DNA of 64,000 nucleotides from Chryseobacterium formosense (GCF_900116415.1 NZ_FPAP01000001.1:372001-436000); one strand, 5' to 3'. Positions 8,633 through 17,633 are shown, numbered from the stretch's first letter. Notes: generated by a model not told the origin, from the sequence alone. Numbers and translations: made by a program.

Positions 8633-8686
8633 GATCATCAACCGACTATTCAGAATTTAATTCTTTTTGATGGTCAGTTGATGATC
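8633..8686. repeat. Nested inverted repeat between aldo/keto reductase and Gfo/Idh genes
   Basis: Outer arms GATCATCAACCGAC (8633-8646) and GTCAGTTGATGATC (8673-8686) pair over 14 bp with one mismatch. Inside lies a 13-base palindrome, AGAATTTAATTCT. It ends 18 bases before the next ATG. It may be a terminator or an operator/mRNA structure for the downstream gene. Confidence 0.6.
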
Positions 8687-8703
8687 TTAATTGAAAGATA
8701 AAT

Positions 8704-9726
8704 ATGACGCATAAAACTATCAAAGCAGGAGTTCTAACTTTCGGAAAATCGGGAAGTGCCTTTCACACACCATTTCTGAATGCTCATCAGGGTTTTGAAC
8801 TAAAAGCGATTGTTGAACGCAATCATAAAAAAGCACAAACGATATATCCCGACATCATAAGCTATGATTCTGTGGAGCAGATTTTGAATGACAGATCAAT
8901 CGATCTTATAGTTGTCAATTCTCCGGATCATCTTCATTTTGAACACGCCAAAGCAGCTTTGTTGGCTGGCAAGCACGTTCTGCTTGAAAAACCGGCTACC
9001 ATCATTAGCTCGGAAATTAGGGAATTGTTCAATCTTGCTGAAGCGGAACAAAGACATTTGCTTCTTTATCAAAACAGAAGATACGACACGGATTTTTTGA
9101 CGGTTAAGAGAGTGATAGAAAGTGGACGTTTGGGAAAACTGAAGGAGGTGCATTTCAGATATGATTTCAATTTGCACAAAGATCAGATAGCACAGATGCC
9201 GAAGTCTGAGCATAGAGGAGGTGATATCGTTTATGGCTTGGGACCTCATATTTTGGACCAGATCATCAGTTTATTTGGAATGCCTCTGAGTGTGGTTAAA
9301 ACAACATCAAAAACCGTCAATCCACATATCATCGATTTTTTCAGTTACGTTTTTAAATTTCCCGAAGACCTGACTGTCTTTGCAAGTTCAAATCTTTCAA
9401 CGGCAGATATGGAACCTGCGTTTAAGCTGAGAGGAACCAAAGGAAGCTTCATCAAAAACAGAAGCGATATTCAGGAAGATCAACTGCTGAAAGGAACAAG
9501 TCCAAAGGATGAATTTTATGCATTAGAAAATCAGAATAATGGATTGTTGACAACGCTAGACACCGAAGGAAATAAGATTGAGGAATTCATCAAAACTTCA
9601 AAAAGTACCTATATGAAACTCTTCGATGATGTCTATGATCAAATTGTTTATTCAAAGGATTATCCGGTAAAAAAGGAAGAGGTCATTTTTCAGATCGAAC
9701 TTTTGGAAAGGGAAGATGATTTTTAG
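8704..9726 (+). CDS. Gfo/Idh/MocA family oxidoreductase
   Basis: NAD(P)-dependent oxidoreductase of 340 residues acting on sugars, inositol or similar polyols. The N-terminal Rossmann region is GVLTFGKSGSAFHTPFL, a looser glycine motif than usual, as in the YdgJ-like branch. The family signature LLEKPAT comes at about residue 96 and the catalytic region HRGGDIVYGLGPHILDQ at about 162-180. The substrate is unknown. It converges with the AraC gene at 9732, leaving only five bases between the stops, with no separate terminator. Confidence 0.88.
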   Translation: MTHKTIKAGVLTFGKSGSAFHTPFLNAHQGFELKAIVERNHKKAQTIYPDIISYDSVEQILNDRSIDLIVVNSPDHLHFEHAKAALLAGKHVLLEKPATIISSEIRELFNLAEAEQRHLLLYQNRRYDTDFLTVKRVIESGRLGKLKEVHFRYDFNLHKDQIAQMPKSEHRGGDIVYGLGPHILDQIISLFGMPLSVVKTTSKTVNPHIIDFFSYVFKFPEDLTVFASSNLSTADMEPAFKLRGTKGSFIKNRSDIQEDQLLKGTSPKDEFYALENQNNGLLTTLDTEGNKIEEFIKTSKSTYMKLFDDVYDQIVYSKDYPVKKEEVIFQIELLEREDDF

Positions 9727-9731
9727 AAAGA

Positions 9732-10646
9732 TCAAGTGGTGACCTCATACATTTGCCTACGGTAATTATTCGGAGATATCCCGGAATATTGCTTGAAAAA
9801 CTTACTGAAGTGAAACTGGTTTTCAAAGTTCAGATGATCTGCGATCTGTTTTACGGGCAGCGCTTTGTTATCTAACAAAACTTTAGCTTCCAAAACCACC
9901 ATTTCTGTGATAAACTGCCGCGCTGTCTTTCCGGTTTTCTTCTTGAGAAGCTGCGAGAGATACTTTTCATTAATGGACAATTTCTCAGAATAGAACGTAA
10001 CTTCTCTGCTGGTGAGATAAAATTCTGATAGTAGTTTAATGAATTTGTAAATGAGCGTGTTCGAGTAATCCTGGTCGGTCTCCATGTCATCATAATAAGT
10101 TTTTACTTTGAGGAGAATCGACTTGAAGACATTTTTGACCATTTCAGAATGAAGTTCCTGATCATCTTTCCGCTCCTGAAGTTCTGCCATAATTTTGATC
10201 AGATCAATGAGTAGCTTCTTATCATTTCCGTGGATAGTTCTGTAGGATGGTAGGCCTTCTCTAATAAAATTGGCAACATTAAAATATTTTCCTAAAATCC
10301 CAGAGGTCTTCAAAAAGTCAGGCGTGAAAAGAAGAGAAATGAAATGGGTCTCATTATTTTCCCATTTGAACTGTCTGATCGCAGAAGGCGGAATAATGAT
10401 AACACCATTCTCTTTCAACTGATATTCCAGGAGGTTGACTTTCAAAGTTAAGAGGCCTTTGATGATAAAGATGATAGAGAAATGTCCTGAGCGAAAAGGC
10501 TTGTTCTCAAAAATTTCCGAATCGTACTTCAAAGAGTCATAAATGATCAGATCGGAATCATTCATTTCCAATCCAATATTTTTGCTGATCTCCGAAAGTT
10601 CAAGTTCTTTGACCTCAAGCTCTTGATTTGATTTTACCGTGGTCAC
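9732..10646 (-). CDS. AraC family transcriptional regulator
   Basis: DNA-binding regulator of 304 residues. The N-terminal part resembles a cupin-like sensor (GHFSIIFIIKGLLTLKVN, then IIIPPSAIRQFKW); the C-terminal ~100 residues hold two helix-turn-helix units (EKLSINEKYLSQLLKKKTG, then ADHLNFENQFHFSKFFKQYSG) ending in the AraC signature SPNNYRRQ. It diverges from panB over 150 bases and converges with the Gfo/Idh gene. The effector is unknown. Confidence 0.9.
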   Translation of the reverse strand: MTTVKSNQELEVKELELSEISKNIGLEMNDSDLIIYDSLKYDSEIFENKPFRSGHFSIIFIIKGLLTLKVNLLEYQLKENGVIIIPPSAIRQFKWENNETHFISLLFTPDFLKTSGILGKYFNVANFIREGLPSYRTIHGNDKKLLIDLIKIMAELQERKDDQELHSEMVKNVFKSILLKVKTYYDDMETDQDYSNTLIYKFIKLLSEFYLTSREVTFYSEKLSINEKYLSQLLKKKTGKTARQFITEMVVLEAKVLLDNKALPVKQIADHLNFENQFHFSKFFKQYSGISPNNYRRQMYEVTT

Positions 10647-10798
10647 TATGCAGCTTTTAACAAATATAAAGATCTTTATCTTACTTTTAGATATATGTTG
10701 CTTTCTTTTTTCTATGTGATTGACGAATTAGCAATGCGAACTTTGTGAATTCACTTTGTTATCCATGATCATCAATCAGCTAATATCTATTCAAAGAA

Positions 10799-11644
10799 AT
10801 GTTAATAAATAAAGCAACAGCTAAAAGTAAAGTTACCGTCCAGGTTTTCAGAAAAATGAAGGAAAAAGGACAGAAAATAAGTATGTTGACCGCTTACGAT
10901 TATACAATGGCAAAATTGGTCGACCAGGCAGGTATTGATGCCATCCTTGTTGGAGATTCTGCCGGTAATGTGATGGCTGGTTATGAAACTACTTTGAGCG
11001 TAACGCTCGACGAAATTATTTATCACGCCAAGTCTGTAAAAAGAGCGGTGAAGAATGCGCTTATTGTTGTCGATATGCCTTTCGGAACGTGTTCCGGTGA
11101 CCCGATAGATTCCTTGCACAACGCCATCAGAATTATGAGAGAGACCGGAGCTGAAGCTTTGAAGATAGAAGGCGGAGAGGAGCTGTTGCCCGACATCAGA
11201 AAAATAATTGCCGCTGGAATTCCTGTGATGGGACATCTCGGTCTGATGCCTCAGTCGGTACATCAATATGGCGGATTCGGGTTGCGTGCAAAATCTGAAA
11301 TGGAAGCGCAAAAACTTAAAAATGATGCCGCACTTTTAGAGGAAGCAGGATGTTTTGCCGTTACATTGGAAAAAGTTCCTGCAGCTTTGGCAGAAGAAAT
11401 CGCTCTGTCGTTAAGGATTCCGGTTATCGGGATTGGTGCAGGTTCGCAGGTTGACGGTCAGGTTTTGGTCGTCCACGATATGCTCGGATTGAATCAGGAA
11501 TTCTTGCCAAAGTTCGTACGCAAATATGCAGAATTGGGAGATACCGTTAAGAAAGCGGTAAATGATTATATTCTTGATGTTAAAAACAGCGATTTTCCAT
11601 CTGCCAGCGAGTCGTACGAAAATCCGACCAAAGAAGTTGTCTGA
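10799..11644 (+). CDS. panB: 3-methyl-2-oxobutanoate hydroxymethyltransferase
   Basis: Catalyses the first committed step of pantothenate (coenzyme A) synthesis, transferring a hydroxymethyl group from methylene-tetrahydrofolate to ketoisovalerate to make ketopantoate. Length 281 residues fits. Signature stretches: MLTAYDYTMAKLVDQAGID, LVGDSAGNVMAGYETT (Mg-binding Asp), VVDMPFGTC, GHLGLMPQSVHQYGG and VIGIGAGSQVDGQVLV. The N-terminus from the ATG at 10799 aligns with the family. A candidate box CGAACTTTG lies at about 10737-10745. panC and panD are not in the window. Confidence 0.96.
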   Translation: MLINKATAKSKVTVQVFRKMKEKGQKISMLTAYDYTMAKLVDQAGIDAILVGDSAGNVMAGYETTLSVTLDEIIYHAKSVKRAVKNALIVVDMPFGTCSGDPIDSLHNAIRIMRETGAEALKIEGGEELLPDIRKIIAAGIPVMGHLGLMPQSVHQYGGFGLRAKSEMEAQKLKNDAALLEEAGCFAVTLEKVPAALAEEIALSLRIPVIGIGAGSQVDGQVLVVHDMLGLNQEFLPKFVRKYAELGDTVKKAVNDYILDVKNSDFPSASESYENPTKEVV

Positions 11645-11715
11645 TTTTAAGCAGGAAATTACTCAAAATCACAATCATTCTTCCGATAAGTGTAATTTTT
11701 CGGACGCCGTTTTTT

Positions 11716-11724
11716 GGAAATTTG
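11716..11724 (+). promoter_or_regulatory. Candidate -7 box for the YceI gene
   Basis: GGAAATTTG, 29 bases before the ATG at 11754. The same form is found at 2380 and, on the minus strand, at 19944. Confidence 0.4.
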
Positions 11725-11753
11725 CAGTATAATTAATTAAAAATAATTTCAAA

Positions 11754-12425
11754 ATGAAAAAGTTAAGCATTATCGCATTGGCAGGAGTAGGTTTACTTCT
11801 TGCTTCTTGTAACAAAAATTCTACCCAAACGCCTTCTCAGGAACAGCAGGTTGCTGAAAAGCAAGGAGATGTTTTTGCTGTTGATACTACATCTTCAGTC
11901 GTGAATTGGAAAGCATTTCACAAAGGTGGATTTGCACCAAGATGGGGAACACTTTCCGTATCATCAGGAGAATTGTCTTTAGCTGACGGACAGCTGAATG
12001 CTGGAGAATTTGTAATCGATATGAAATCATTGAAAGTTGACCCTGCTTCTGTTACCGAAAAAGATAAAAACTATGCTGAATTGGAAGGGCATTTGAAAAG
12101 TGCAGACTTCTTTGATGTAGAAAAAAATCCGACTGCGGAATTTAAAGTGACCAAAGTTGAAGACTTGGCTGCGGCTACAAGCGATGCTGTGGAAGGTGCC
12201 AACAAAACAATCAGTGGTAACCTGACTTTACAGGGAAAAACGTTGAATGTATCTTTTCCTGCCAATGTACAGGTTGCTGACAAAACAGTTTCTGTGAAAG
12301 CAAAATTGACCGTAAACCGTACTGATTGGGGAATTAAATTCGGAACGAACGAAGCAGACCCTGCAGAATGGATGATCAGCAAAGATATTGAGATAGGCGT
12401 TGACGTGAAAGCAACGAAACCTTAA
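11754..12425 (+). CDS. YceI family lipoprotein
   Basis: Lipid-anchored envelope protein of 223 residues. The signal peptide ends in a lipobox, LLLASC, with Cys at about residue 19. The rest is a YceI domain, a lipocalin-like barrel that binds isoprenoid or other hydrophobic molecules: WKAFHKGGFAPRWGTLSV, FVIDMKSLKVD, LKSADFFDVEKNPTAEF, ISGNLTLQGKT and VNRTDWGIKFG. YceI proteins are often linked to acid or osmotic stress. It stands alone between panB and an SDR gene. Confidence 0.9.
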   Translation: MKKLSIIALAGVGLLLASCNKNSTQTPSQEQQVAEKQGDVFAVDTTSSVVNWKAFHKGGFAPRWGTLSVSSGELSLADGQLNAGEFVIDMKSLKVDPASVTEKDKNYAELEGHLKSADFFDVEKNPTAEFKVTKVEDLAAATSDAVEGANKTISGNLTLQGKTLNVSFPANVQVADKTVSVKAKLTVNRTDWGIKFGTNEADPAEWMISKDIEIGVDVKATKP

Positions 12426-12474
12426 AATAACATTATCAATCTTACACTAGTTTAAGCTAAATTCTTCAACTATG

Positions 12475-12509
12475 TTATGGGTATATCTTCTGTTTTTAGT
12501 GGAACTTTG
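12475..12509 (+). promoter_or_regulatory. Putative promoter element shared with the hydrolase gene at 2,421
   Basis: Second copy of the TTATGGGTA...GGAAnTTTG block (see 2354-2388), here ending GGAACTTTG at 12501-12509, 51 bases before the SDR ATG. Confidence 0.45.
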
Positions 12510-12559
12510 AAAATTGCACTTTATACAGAAGATGTACTCTTTAATATTTTAAAATTAAA

Positions 12560-13354
12560 ATGGATTTACAGTTAAAAGGAAAGAAAGCTCTGGTCACAGG
12601 ATCTACAGGTGGAATTGGTTTTGGGATTGCTCTGGGACTTCTTCGTGAAGGAGCCACCGTTTACATCAATGGAAGAACAGATGAGAAAATAAATGAAGCG
12701 ATTGCCAGACTTAAGAAGGAAGTTCCGGATGCAATTGTAGAAGGAATTACTGCAGATTTCTCTAAGGTTTCTGAAGTTAATAATTTGATCAAAGCTTTGC
12801 CCGAAATAGATATTTTGGTCAACAATGTCGGTGTTTATGGCGATCAGCCTTTTGAAACTACAGAGGATGCGGAATGGCTCAACGATTTTGAGGTGAATGT
12901 TCTAAGTGGCGTACGATTGTCACGTCATTATGCTCCATTAATGAAAAGTAAAAACTGGGGAAGAATTATTTTTATTTCCAGTGAATCTGCCATCAATATT
13001 CCGGAAGATATGATTCTTTACGGGGTAACGAAAACAGCATATTTGGCTTTAAGCAGAGGTCTTGCTAAGCTGATGAAGGGAACGAATGTAACAGTTAATG
13101 CTATATTGCCAGGTCCTACTTTAGCTGAAGGAACAGAAAAGATGTTTGATAAGATCGCAGCAGAAAAAGGAATCTCTGTTGAGCAGGCTCAATTAGATTT
13201 TATTAAAGAAAAGAGACCTTCGTCTGTGATTGAACGATGGGCTACAACTGAAGAAGTTGCTAATCTTGTCGTATATGTGGCGAGTCCACTTTCTTCGGCT
13301 ACCTCTGGCGCAGCACTTCGTGTTGATGGGGGAGTTGTAGACAGTGCGTTTTAG
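12560..13354 (+). CDS. SDR family oxidoreductase
   Basis: Cytosolic NAD(P)-dependent reductase of 264 residues. Motifs: TGSTGGIG (residues 13-20), NGRTDEK after the second strand (Arg, suggesting NADPH), NNVGVYG, catalytic Ser in IFISSES and Tyr-x3-Lys in LYGVTKTAY, and LRVDGGVVDS at the end. The Met-Ile-Leu run before Tyr is as in the YkvO-type branch. The substrate is unknown. It has its own promoter element and ends in a strong hairpin, so it is probably monocistronic. Confidence 0.9.
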   Translation: MDLQLKGKKALVTGSTGGIGFGIALGLLREGATVYINGRTDEKINEAIARLKKEVPDAIVEGITADFSKVSEVNNLIKALPEIDILVNNVGVYGDQPFETTEDAEWLNDFEVNVLSGVRLSRHYAPLMKSKNWGRIIFISSESAINIPEDMILYGVTKTAYLALSRGLAKLMKGTNVTVNAILPGPTLAEGTEKMFDKIAAEKGISVEQAQLDFIKEKRPSSVIERWATTEEVANLVVYVASPLSSATSGAALRVDGGVVDSAF

Positions 13355-13392
13355 ATTTGGATCAATTTTTTTGATTAATTTTTACATATTTT

Positions 13393-13422
13393 CAAAAGAC
13401 ATCTGATTTTAGATGTCTTTTG
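13393..13422. terminator. Intrinsic terminator
   Basis: Perfect 12-bp stem CAAAAGACATCT/AGATGTCTTTTG with a six-base loop, 38 bases after the SDR stop. It is AT-flanked and could work in both directions. Confidence 0.8.
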
Positions 13423-13492
13423 ATTTTTCTACTTTCAAATTTGAGATGATTCTAAAATAATATCTTTACATATATTTAAAAAAAATAACACT

Positions 13493-14101
13493 TTGGATAG
13501 AAGTCAAAATTTAGAAAACCCATTGGATGTATTGATTGGCAGCTTCAACAATTCTTTTCCTTTGAACGAAAGTGAGGAGGAAGAGGTTAGAAGGCTTTTC
13601 AAAAAGAAAGTACTAAAAAGAAAAGGTGTTCTGCTGCAGGAAGGTGATGTCTGTAGACATATTTCGTTTGTGGTTTCCGGATGTTTCAAAATGTATGCAG
13701 TGGATTCCAATTTTAAAGAACACAATCTACAGTTCGCTATAGAGAATGAATGGATTGCCGATATTCAAAGTTTTTATGATGAAAAACCGAGCAGACTAAA
13801 CATCGAAGCTCTTGAACCGTCTGTAGTTCTTCAGATCACTCACGAAGACCTGCTTTATTTATATATCAATTATCATAAGTTCGACCGGAATTTCAGGATT
13901 ATTAACGAAAGAAAATTTATCAATTTTCAGGACAGAATTTTACAGAGCATCAGTTTTACGGCTGAGGAAAGATACCTTAATTTTCAACGAGATTTCCCTG
14001 AATTGATCAAAAGATTACCAAACACACAGATTGCTTCCTATCTGGGAATCACCTCAGAATTTCTAAGTAAAGTGAGGAAAAATATCGTCAAAAAGAAATG
14101 A
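13493..14101 (+). CDS. Crp/Fnr family transcriptional regulator
   Basis: Regulator of 202 residues with an N-terminal cyclic-nucleotide-binding-like domain (VLLQEGDVCRHISFVVSGCF, then NEWIADIQSFYDEKPS) and a C-terminal winged helix, LPNTQIASYLGITSEFLSKV, as in the Bacteroidota Crp group. The effector is unknown; there is no Fnr-type Cys cluster. The only plausible start is TTG at 13493. An AraC gene follows 33 bases later on the same strand, so they may be cotranscribed. Confidence 0.85.
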   Translation: MDRSQNLENPLDVLIGSFNNSFPLNESEEEEVRRLFKKKVLKRKGVLLQEGDVCRHISFVVSGCFKMYAVDSNFKEHNLQFAIENEWIADIQSFYDEKPSRLNIEALEPSVVLQITHEDLLYLYINYHKFDRNFRIINERKFINFQDRILQSISFTAEERYLNFQRDFPELIKRLPNTQIASYLGITSEFLSKVRKNIVKKK

Positions 14102-14134
14102 CCTTGCTAACGATTAATGATTAAAATTTAGAAT

Positions 14135-15007
14135 TTGGAACGTTTAGAAATAAAGAAAAATATACAAAAACCAGAAGATCAGAATTTGTCTTTCAGGGTT
14201 TTTGATCTGAATCAATCGAATCTTAAAGATTATCTTGAACCTCATAAGAAAGATCACTTTTGTATTCTGATGGTAGAATCAGGAGGGCTTGGACTTCAGA
14301 TCGAAGATCAGACCTTCAAACTCAATTCAGGTAAAATATCGATTATTTTTCCCGAACAGATTTCTTTTATCACTTCAGTTTCCTCAGATATCTCCGGTAA
14401 AATTATTTTGTTTGAGGAAATCCTATTTTGTTCTGATATTCTTAAAAATGAATTGCTTTCCTACAATGTTGATCTGGCGACTCATCTCAATTGTGTCTTT
14501 CTATCACCGTTAGAATTTGAAAAGTCAAAGAAGCTCACCGTTGATATTGAGAACGTTTATCTTGACCCAAGTCTTGTCCGAAAAGAGCAGGCACGTTTTT
14601 ATATCAAAATTTTCCTTCTTGGATTAATTGAGTTGGTTCACGGTCAGCATCCTGTTTTACAGCACGAAACGGATAAAAATTTATATATTCGATTTAAAAA
14701 AATGCTTAACGAACGCTATAAAACTGAACGAACTGTGCAGTATTACGCTTCAAAATTGGCAATCACTACCAAGAAGCTGAACAATATTACGAAGAAGCAT
14801 TGTGATGAAACAGCGATCAATGCCATTCATAACCGTATTCTTCAAGAAATCAAAAGATTATTATTGTTTTCTGACCTTTCCCACAAGCAGATTTCATTGG
14901 AATTGGGATTCAGCTCGCCTTCAGCATTGAATAAATTCGTAAAGACCAAATTAAAGGAAACACCGACCGAGCTTCAGGAAGAACTGGCTCAAATTTATAA
15001 CAGATAG
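14135..15007 (+). CDS. AraC family transcriptional regulator
   Basis: Regulator of 290 residues starting at TTG (14135). The N-terminal half is a cupin-like sensor (HKKDHFCILMVESGGLGLQI, KISIIFPEQIS). The C-terminal half carries two HTH motifs (ASKLAITTKKLNNITKKH and ISLELGFSSPSALNKFVKT) and ends PTELQEEL. It lies directly before the iron alcohol dehydrogenase, which it may control; that is inferred from position only. Confidence 0.87.
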   Translation: MERLEIKKNIQKPEDQNLSFRVFDLNQSNLKDYLEPHKKDHFCILMVESGGLGLQIEDQTFKLNSGKISIIFPEQISFITSVSSDISGKIILFEEILFCSDILKNELLSYNVDLATHLNCVFLSPLEFEKSKKLTVDIENVYLDPSLVRKEQARFYIKIFLLGLIELVHGQHPVLQHETDKNLYIRFKKMLNERYKTERTVQYYASKLAITTKKLNNITKKHCDETAINAIHNRILQEIKRLLLFSDLSHKQISLELGFSSPSALNKFVKTKLKETPTELQEELAQIYNR

Positions 15008-15042
15008 ACCCAATTGTATAACACCTCGCTTTCTGCCTGATC

Positions 15043-15050
15043 TACCTTTG
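15043..15050 (+). promoter_or_regulatory. Candidate -7 box for the iron alcohol dehydrogenase
   Basis: TACCTTTG matches the Bacteroidota -7 consensus TAnnTTTG, 32 bases before the ATG at 15083. No convincing -33 TTTG is seen at 19-21 bases, which would suit an activator-dependent promoter. Confidence 0.5.
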
Positions 15051-15082
15051 TACTATAATTTTAAAGTAAAATATAATACAGA

Positions 15083-16258
15083 ATGAGCAAGTTATTTATT
15101 GCAGGGGAAGTATTCCACGGTGCGGGAAGTCTCGAAGAATTAAAAAATATCAAAGGTAAAAAAGCAGTTTTGGTGACTGGAGGAAGCTCGATGAAAAAAA
15201 GCGGGACTTTAGATAAAGCAGTAGCTTATCTGAATGAAGCGGGAATAGAAACCAAGATCTATGAAGGAGTAGAAGAAGATCCGTCATCAGAAACCTGTTT
15301 TAAAGGTGCGGAAATGATGAAGGAATTCCAGCCTGACTGGATCGTTGGTATTGGTGGTTGCTCAGCAATCGATGCAGCAAAAATGATGTGGGTTTTCTAT
15401 GAATATCCGGACGCAGATTTTGAAGCGATGATCAAACCTTTCAGTGTTCCGACACTGCGCCAGAAAGCAAAATTTATCGCAATTCCTTCTACAAGCGGAA
15501 CAGGAACTGAAACTACAGGTCTTGCCGTGATCACAGACCGTGATAAAGGCGTGAAATATCCAATTGTTTCTTACGAATTGACACCAGATGTTGCAATTAT
15601 CGACGGCGAGATCTGCGCATCTATGCCGGCTCACGTTACATCAAACACAGGATTGGATGCCTTGACGCATTGCGTAGAAGCTTATGTTTCAAACATCGAC
15701 AATAATTTTGCAGATGCATTGTCCAAAGGTGGTTTAAAAATCGTTTTTGACAATCTGAAAGAAGCGGTACAAAATCCAACTAATATCGCGGCCCGTCAGA
15801 ATATGCACGATGCATCTTTTATGGGAGGTTTAGCTTTCAACAACGCTTGGTTAGGAATTGTTCACTCATTATCTCACCAGGTTGGTGCTTTGTTTGGCGT
15901 TCCACACGGTGCTTGTAATGCGATCTTCTTACCGAATGTGATTCGTTTCAACTCAAAAGAAAGCAGCCGTTTTCCTGATTTAGCAAAAGTGATCGGTAAA
16001 GAAACCACTGAAGAGTTAGCACAGGCGATTGAAACTCTGAGATCTGAAGTTAACAATCAAACTGCGATCAAAGAATTCGGGATCTCTCGTGAAGACTGGG
16101 ATAAAAATCTTGACTTTATGGCAAACAATGCATTTTTAGACCCTTGTACAGGTTTCAATCCTAGAAAACCAACCGTTGAAGAGTTGAAAGATATTTATAA
16201 CGCTTGTTATGAAGGTCTTGTTTATTCCGAGGAAAAAGTTTTAAATGTAGCTTTGTAA
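15083..16258 (+). CDS. Iron-containing alcohol dehydrogenase
   Basis: Group III (iron-activated) NAD(P)-dependent alcohol dehydrogenase, 391 residues, cytosolic. Motifs in order: GGSSMKKSG, GIGGCSAIDAAK (nucleotide binding, about residues 91-102), PSTSGTGTETT, DALTHCVEAY and the metal-binding His pair in HSLSHQVGALFGVPHGACNA. It probably converts short-chain or butanol-type alcohols and aldehydes. It has its own promoter region and ends at a palindromic terminator. Confidence 0.92.
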   Translation: MSKLFIAGEVFHGAGSLEELKNIKGKKAVLVTGGSSMKKSGTLDKAVAYLNEAGIETKIYEGVEEDPSSETCFKGAEMMKEFQPDWIVGIGGCSAIDAAKMMWVFYEYPDADFEAMIKPFSVPTLRQKAKFIAIPSTSGTGTETTGLAVITDRDKGVKYPIVSYELTPDVAIIDGEICASMPAHVTSNTGLDALTHCVEAYVSNIDNNFADALSKGGLKIVFDNLKEAVQNPTNIAARQNMHDASFMGGLAFNNAWLGIVHSLSHQVGALFGVPHGACNAIFLPNVIRFNSKESSRFPDLAKVIGKETTEELAQAIETLRSEVNNQTAIKEFGISREDWDKNLDFMANNAFLDPCTGFNPRKPTVEELKDIYNACYEGLVYSEEKVLNVAL

Positions 16259-16289
16259 TTCAAATTAAGTAAAACCATCCAATTTGTAT

Positions 16290-16320
16290 AAACCCTTAAA
16301 CTAGTTTAAGGGTTTTTCTT
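16290..16320. terminator. Palindromic terminator
   Basis: A 26-base perfect palindrome with half-site AAACCCTTAAACT, followed by TTCTT, 31 bases after the alcohol dehydrogenase stop. Confidence 0.75.
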
Positions 16321-16387
16321 AAGCTTGTTTATGGAGTTCTGTGGATCATTAATACTAGTTTTGTTTCAATATTTAATTTTAAAAATT

Positions 16388-16876
16388 ATGAAAAAAACAG
16401 CAATTACTGCACTTGCAGTGTTCGCACTTTCAATGGGATTCTCATCCACAACGAATGCACAAAAACAAAATACTAAAGCAGTTTCTGTAAAATCAAATTC
16501 AGATAAGACGGAAGTTGTAAAGCTTGTGAAAGATTACTTTGCAGCATTAAACAGTTCAGACGCTTCCAAAGTTGTGTCCTTATTTACAACAGATGGTGTT
16601 CTGTTGGCTCCCGGTGCTCCAACAGCAACAGGTTCTGAGCAGGTAAAAGGAACATTCCAATATGTGTTTGATAATTTTAAATACAGTCTGACTGTTACAA
16701 TTGGCGAGGTTGTTGTTGATAAAGATTACGCATTCGCAGCGTCTACTTCTAAGGGTTCTTTTGTCATCAAATCAAGCAACCAAACGGTTGAGGATGATTT
16801 CAGGGAAACTTTTGTTTTGAAAAAAGTTGGCGGACAGTGGAAGATTGCAAGATATATGTACAACAAATCAAAATAA
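16388..16876 (+). CDS. Secreted SnoaL/SgcJ-like protein
   Basis: Predicted exported protein of 162 residues. The ATG at 16388 yields a good signal peptide (AITALAVFALSMGFSS, ending near NAQ); an in-frame TTG at 16325 is rejected because it overlaps the preceding terminator region. The mature part is NTF2-like: VKDYFAALNSSDASKVVSLF, GVLLAPG, FRETFVLKKVGGQWKIARY, matching the SgcJ/EcaC-type SnoaL families. The ligand is unknown. It ends at an intrinsic terminator. Confidence 0.82.
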   Translation: MKKTAITALAVFALSMGFSSTTNAQKQNTKAVSVKSNSDKTEVVKLVKDYFAALNSSDASKVVSLFTTDGVLLAPGAPTATGSEQVKGTFQYVFDNFKYSLTVTIGEVVVDKDYAFAASTSKGSFVIKSSNQTVEDDFRETFVLKKVGGQWKIARYMYNKSK

Positions 16877-16883
16877 CAAAATG

Positions 16884-16909
16884 AGCCGGAATTTTTTCGG
16901 CTTTTTTTA
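16884..16909 (+). terminator. Intrinsic terminator
   Basis: Stem AGCCG/CGGCT with a nine-base loop followed by seven Ts, eight bases past the SnoaL stop. Confidence 0.8.
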
Positions 16910-16919
16910 AAACTAAGAT

Positions 16920-17633
16920 ATGATAAGATTTATCAAATTTAAAAAAGATGTGAAGAAGCCTTTAACATCTTTATCTTTATTACTTACTTTAATGATTTCG
17001 ACATCCACTATTTCCGCTCAGAATATCAAGCTTGAAGAATCAAATTTTACAGCGGTGCAAACTTCAGTTTCAATAGAAAAAATCGAAGGAAAGAAAGCGG
17101 TGAAAGTCATCAAGTCGAAGGCAGTTGTCAAAGATGATGAAGCGACCTATGCTAAAGTGAATGATTTGAAATTCAGAGATGGAATAATTGAGGTGGAAGT
17201 TCTTTCAAGGTTACTTCCGGATGCGCCAGAGCACGCCAGAGGATTTATCGGTCTGGCTTTTAGAATTGATGATGATAATTCAAAATTTGAGAGCATATAC
17301 ATCCGACCGACCAACGGAATAGCAGACGACCAGCTAAGACGAAACAGAAGCATCCAGTATTTTTCGTATCCTGATTTTAAATTTACCGATTCAAGGAAAT
17401 CAGCGCCGGGCGTTTACGAAACTTATGCGGATATGGCTTTGAACCGTTGGATAAAACTTAAAATTGAAGTGAAAGGGGCGAAAGCAAAACTCTACATTGA
17501 CAATGCAAAACAACCGAATCTCATCGTGAACGATCTGAAAATGGGCGCAGGACCATCTGGTTTTGTAGGGCTTTTTGTAGATATAGGAACGGAAGGGTAT
17601 TTTAGGAATTTGAAAATTTATCCGGCTCAATAA
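16920..17633 (+). CDS. Secreted protein with LamG/DUF1080-like fold
   Basis: Predicted exported protein of 237 residues: basic N-terminus, hydrophobic stretch (LSLLLTLMISTSTISAQ, about residues 19-35). The remainder looks like a concanavalin-like beta sandwich of the DUF1080 kind: DGIIEVEVLSRL, RGFIGLAFRID, then LNRWIKLKIEVKGAKAKLYI and GFVGLFVDIGTEGYFRNLKI. Such domains bind or process sugars, but no catalytic residues can be assigned. It is separated from its upstream neighbour by a terminator and ends at a bidirectional one. Confidence 0.7.
   Translation: MIRFIKFKKDVKKPLTSLSLLLTLMISTSTISAQNIKLEESNFTAVQTSVSIEKIEGKKAVKVIKSKAVVKDDEATYAKVNDLKFRDGIIEVEVLSRLLPDAPEHARGFIGLAFRIDDDNSKFESIYIRPTNGIADDQLRRNRSIQYFSYPDFKFTDSRKSAPGVYETYADMALNRWIKLKIEVKGAKAKLYIDNAKQPNLIVNDLKMGAGPSGFVGLFVDIGTEGYFRNLKIYPAQ

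Noticed and set aside
10802..11311. 169-codon minus-strand ORF inside panB
   Set aside because: Shadow of panB, whose signatures run through the same bases.
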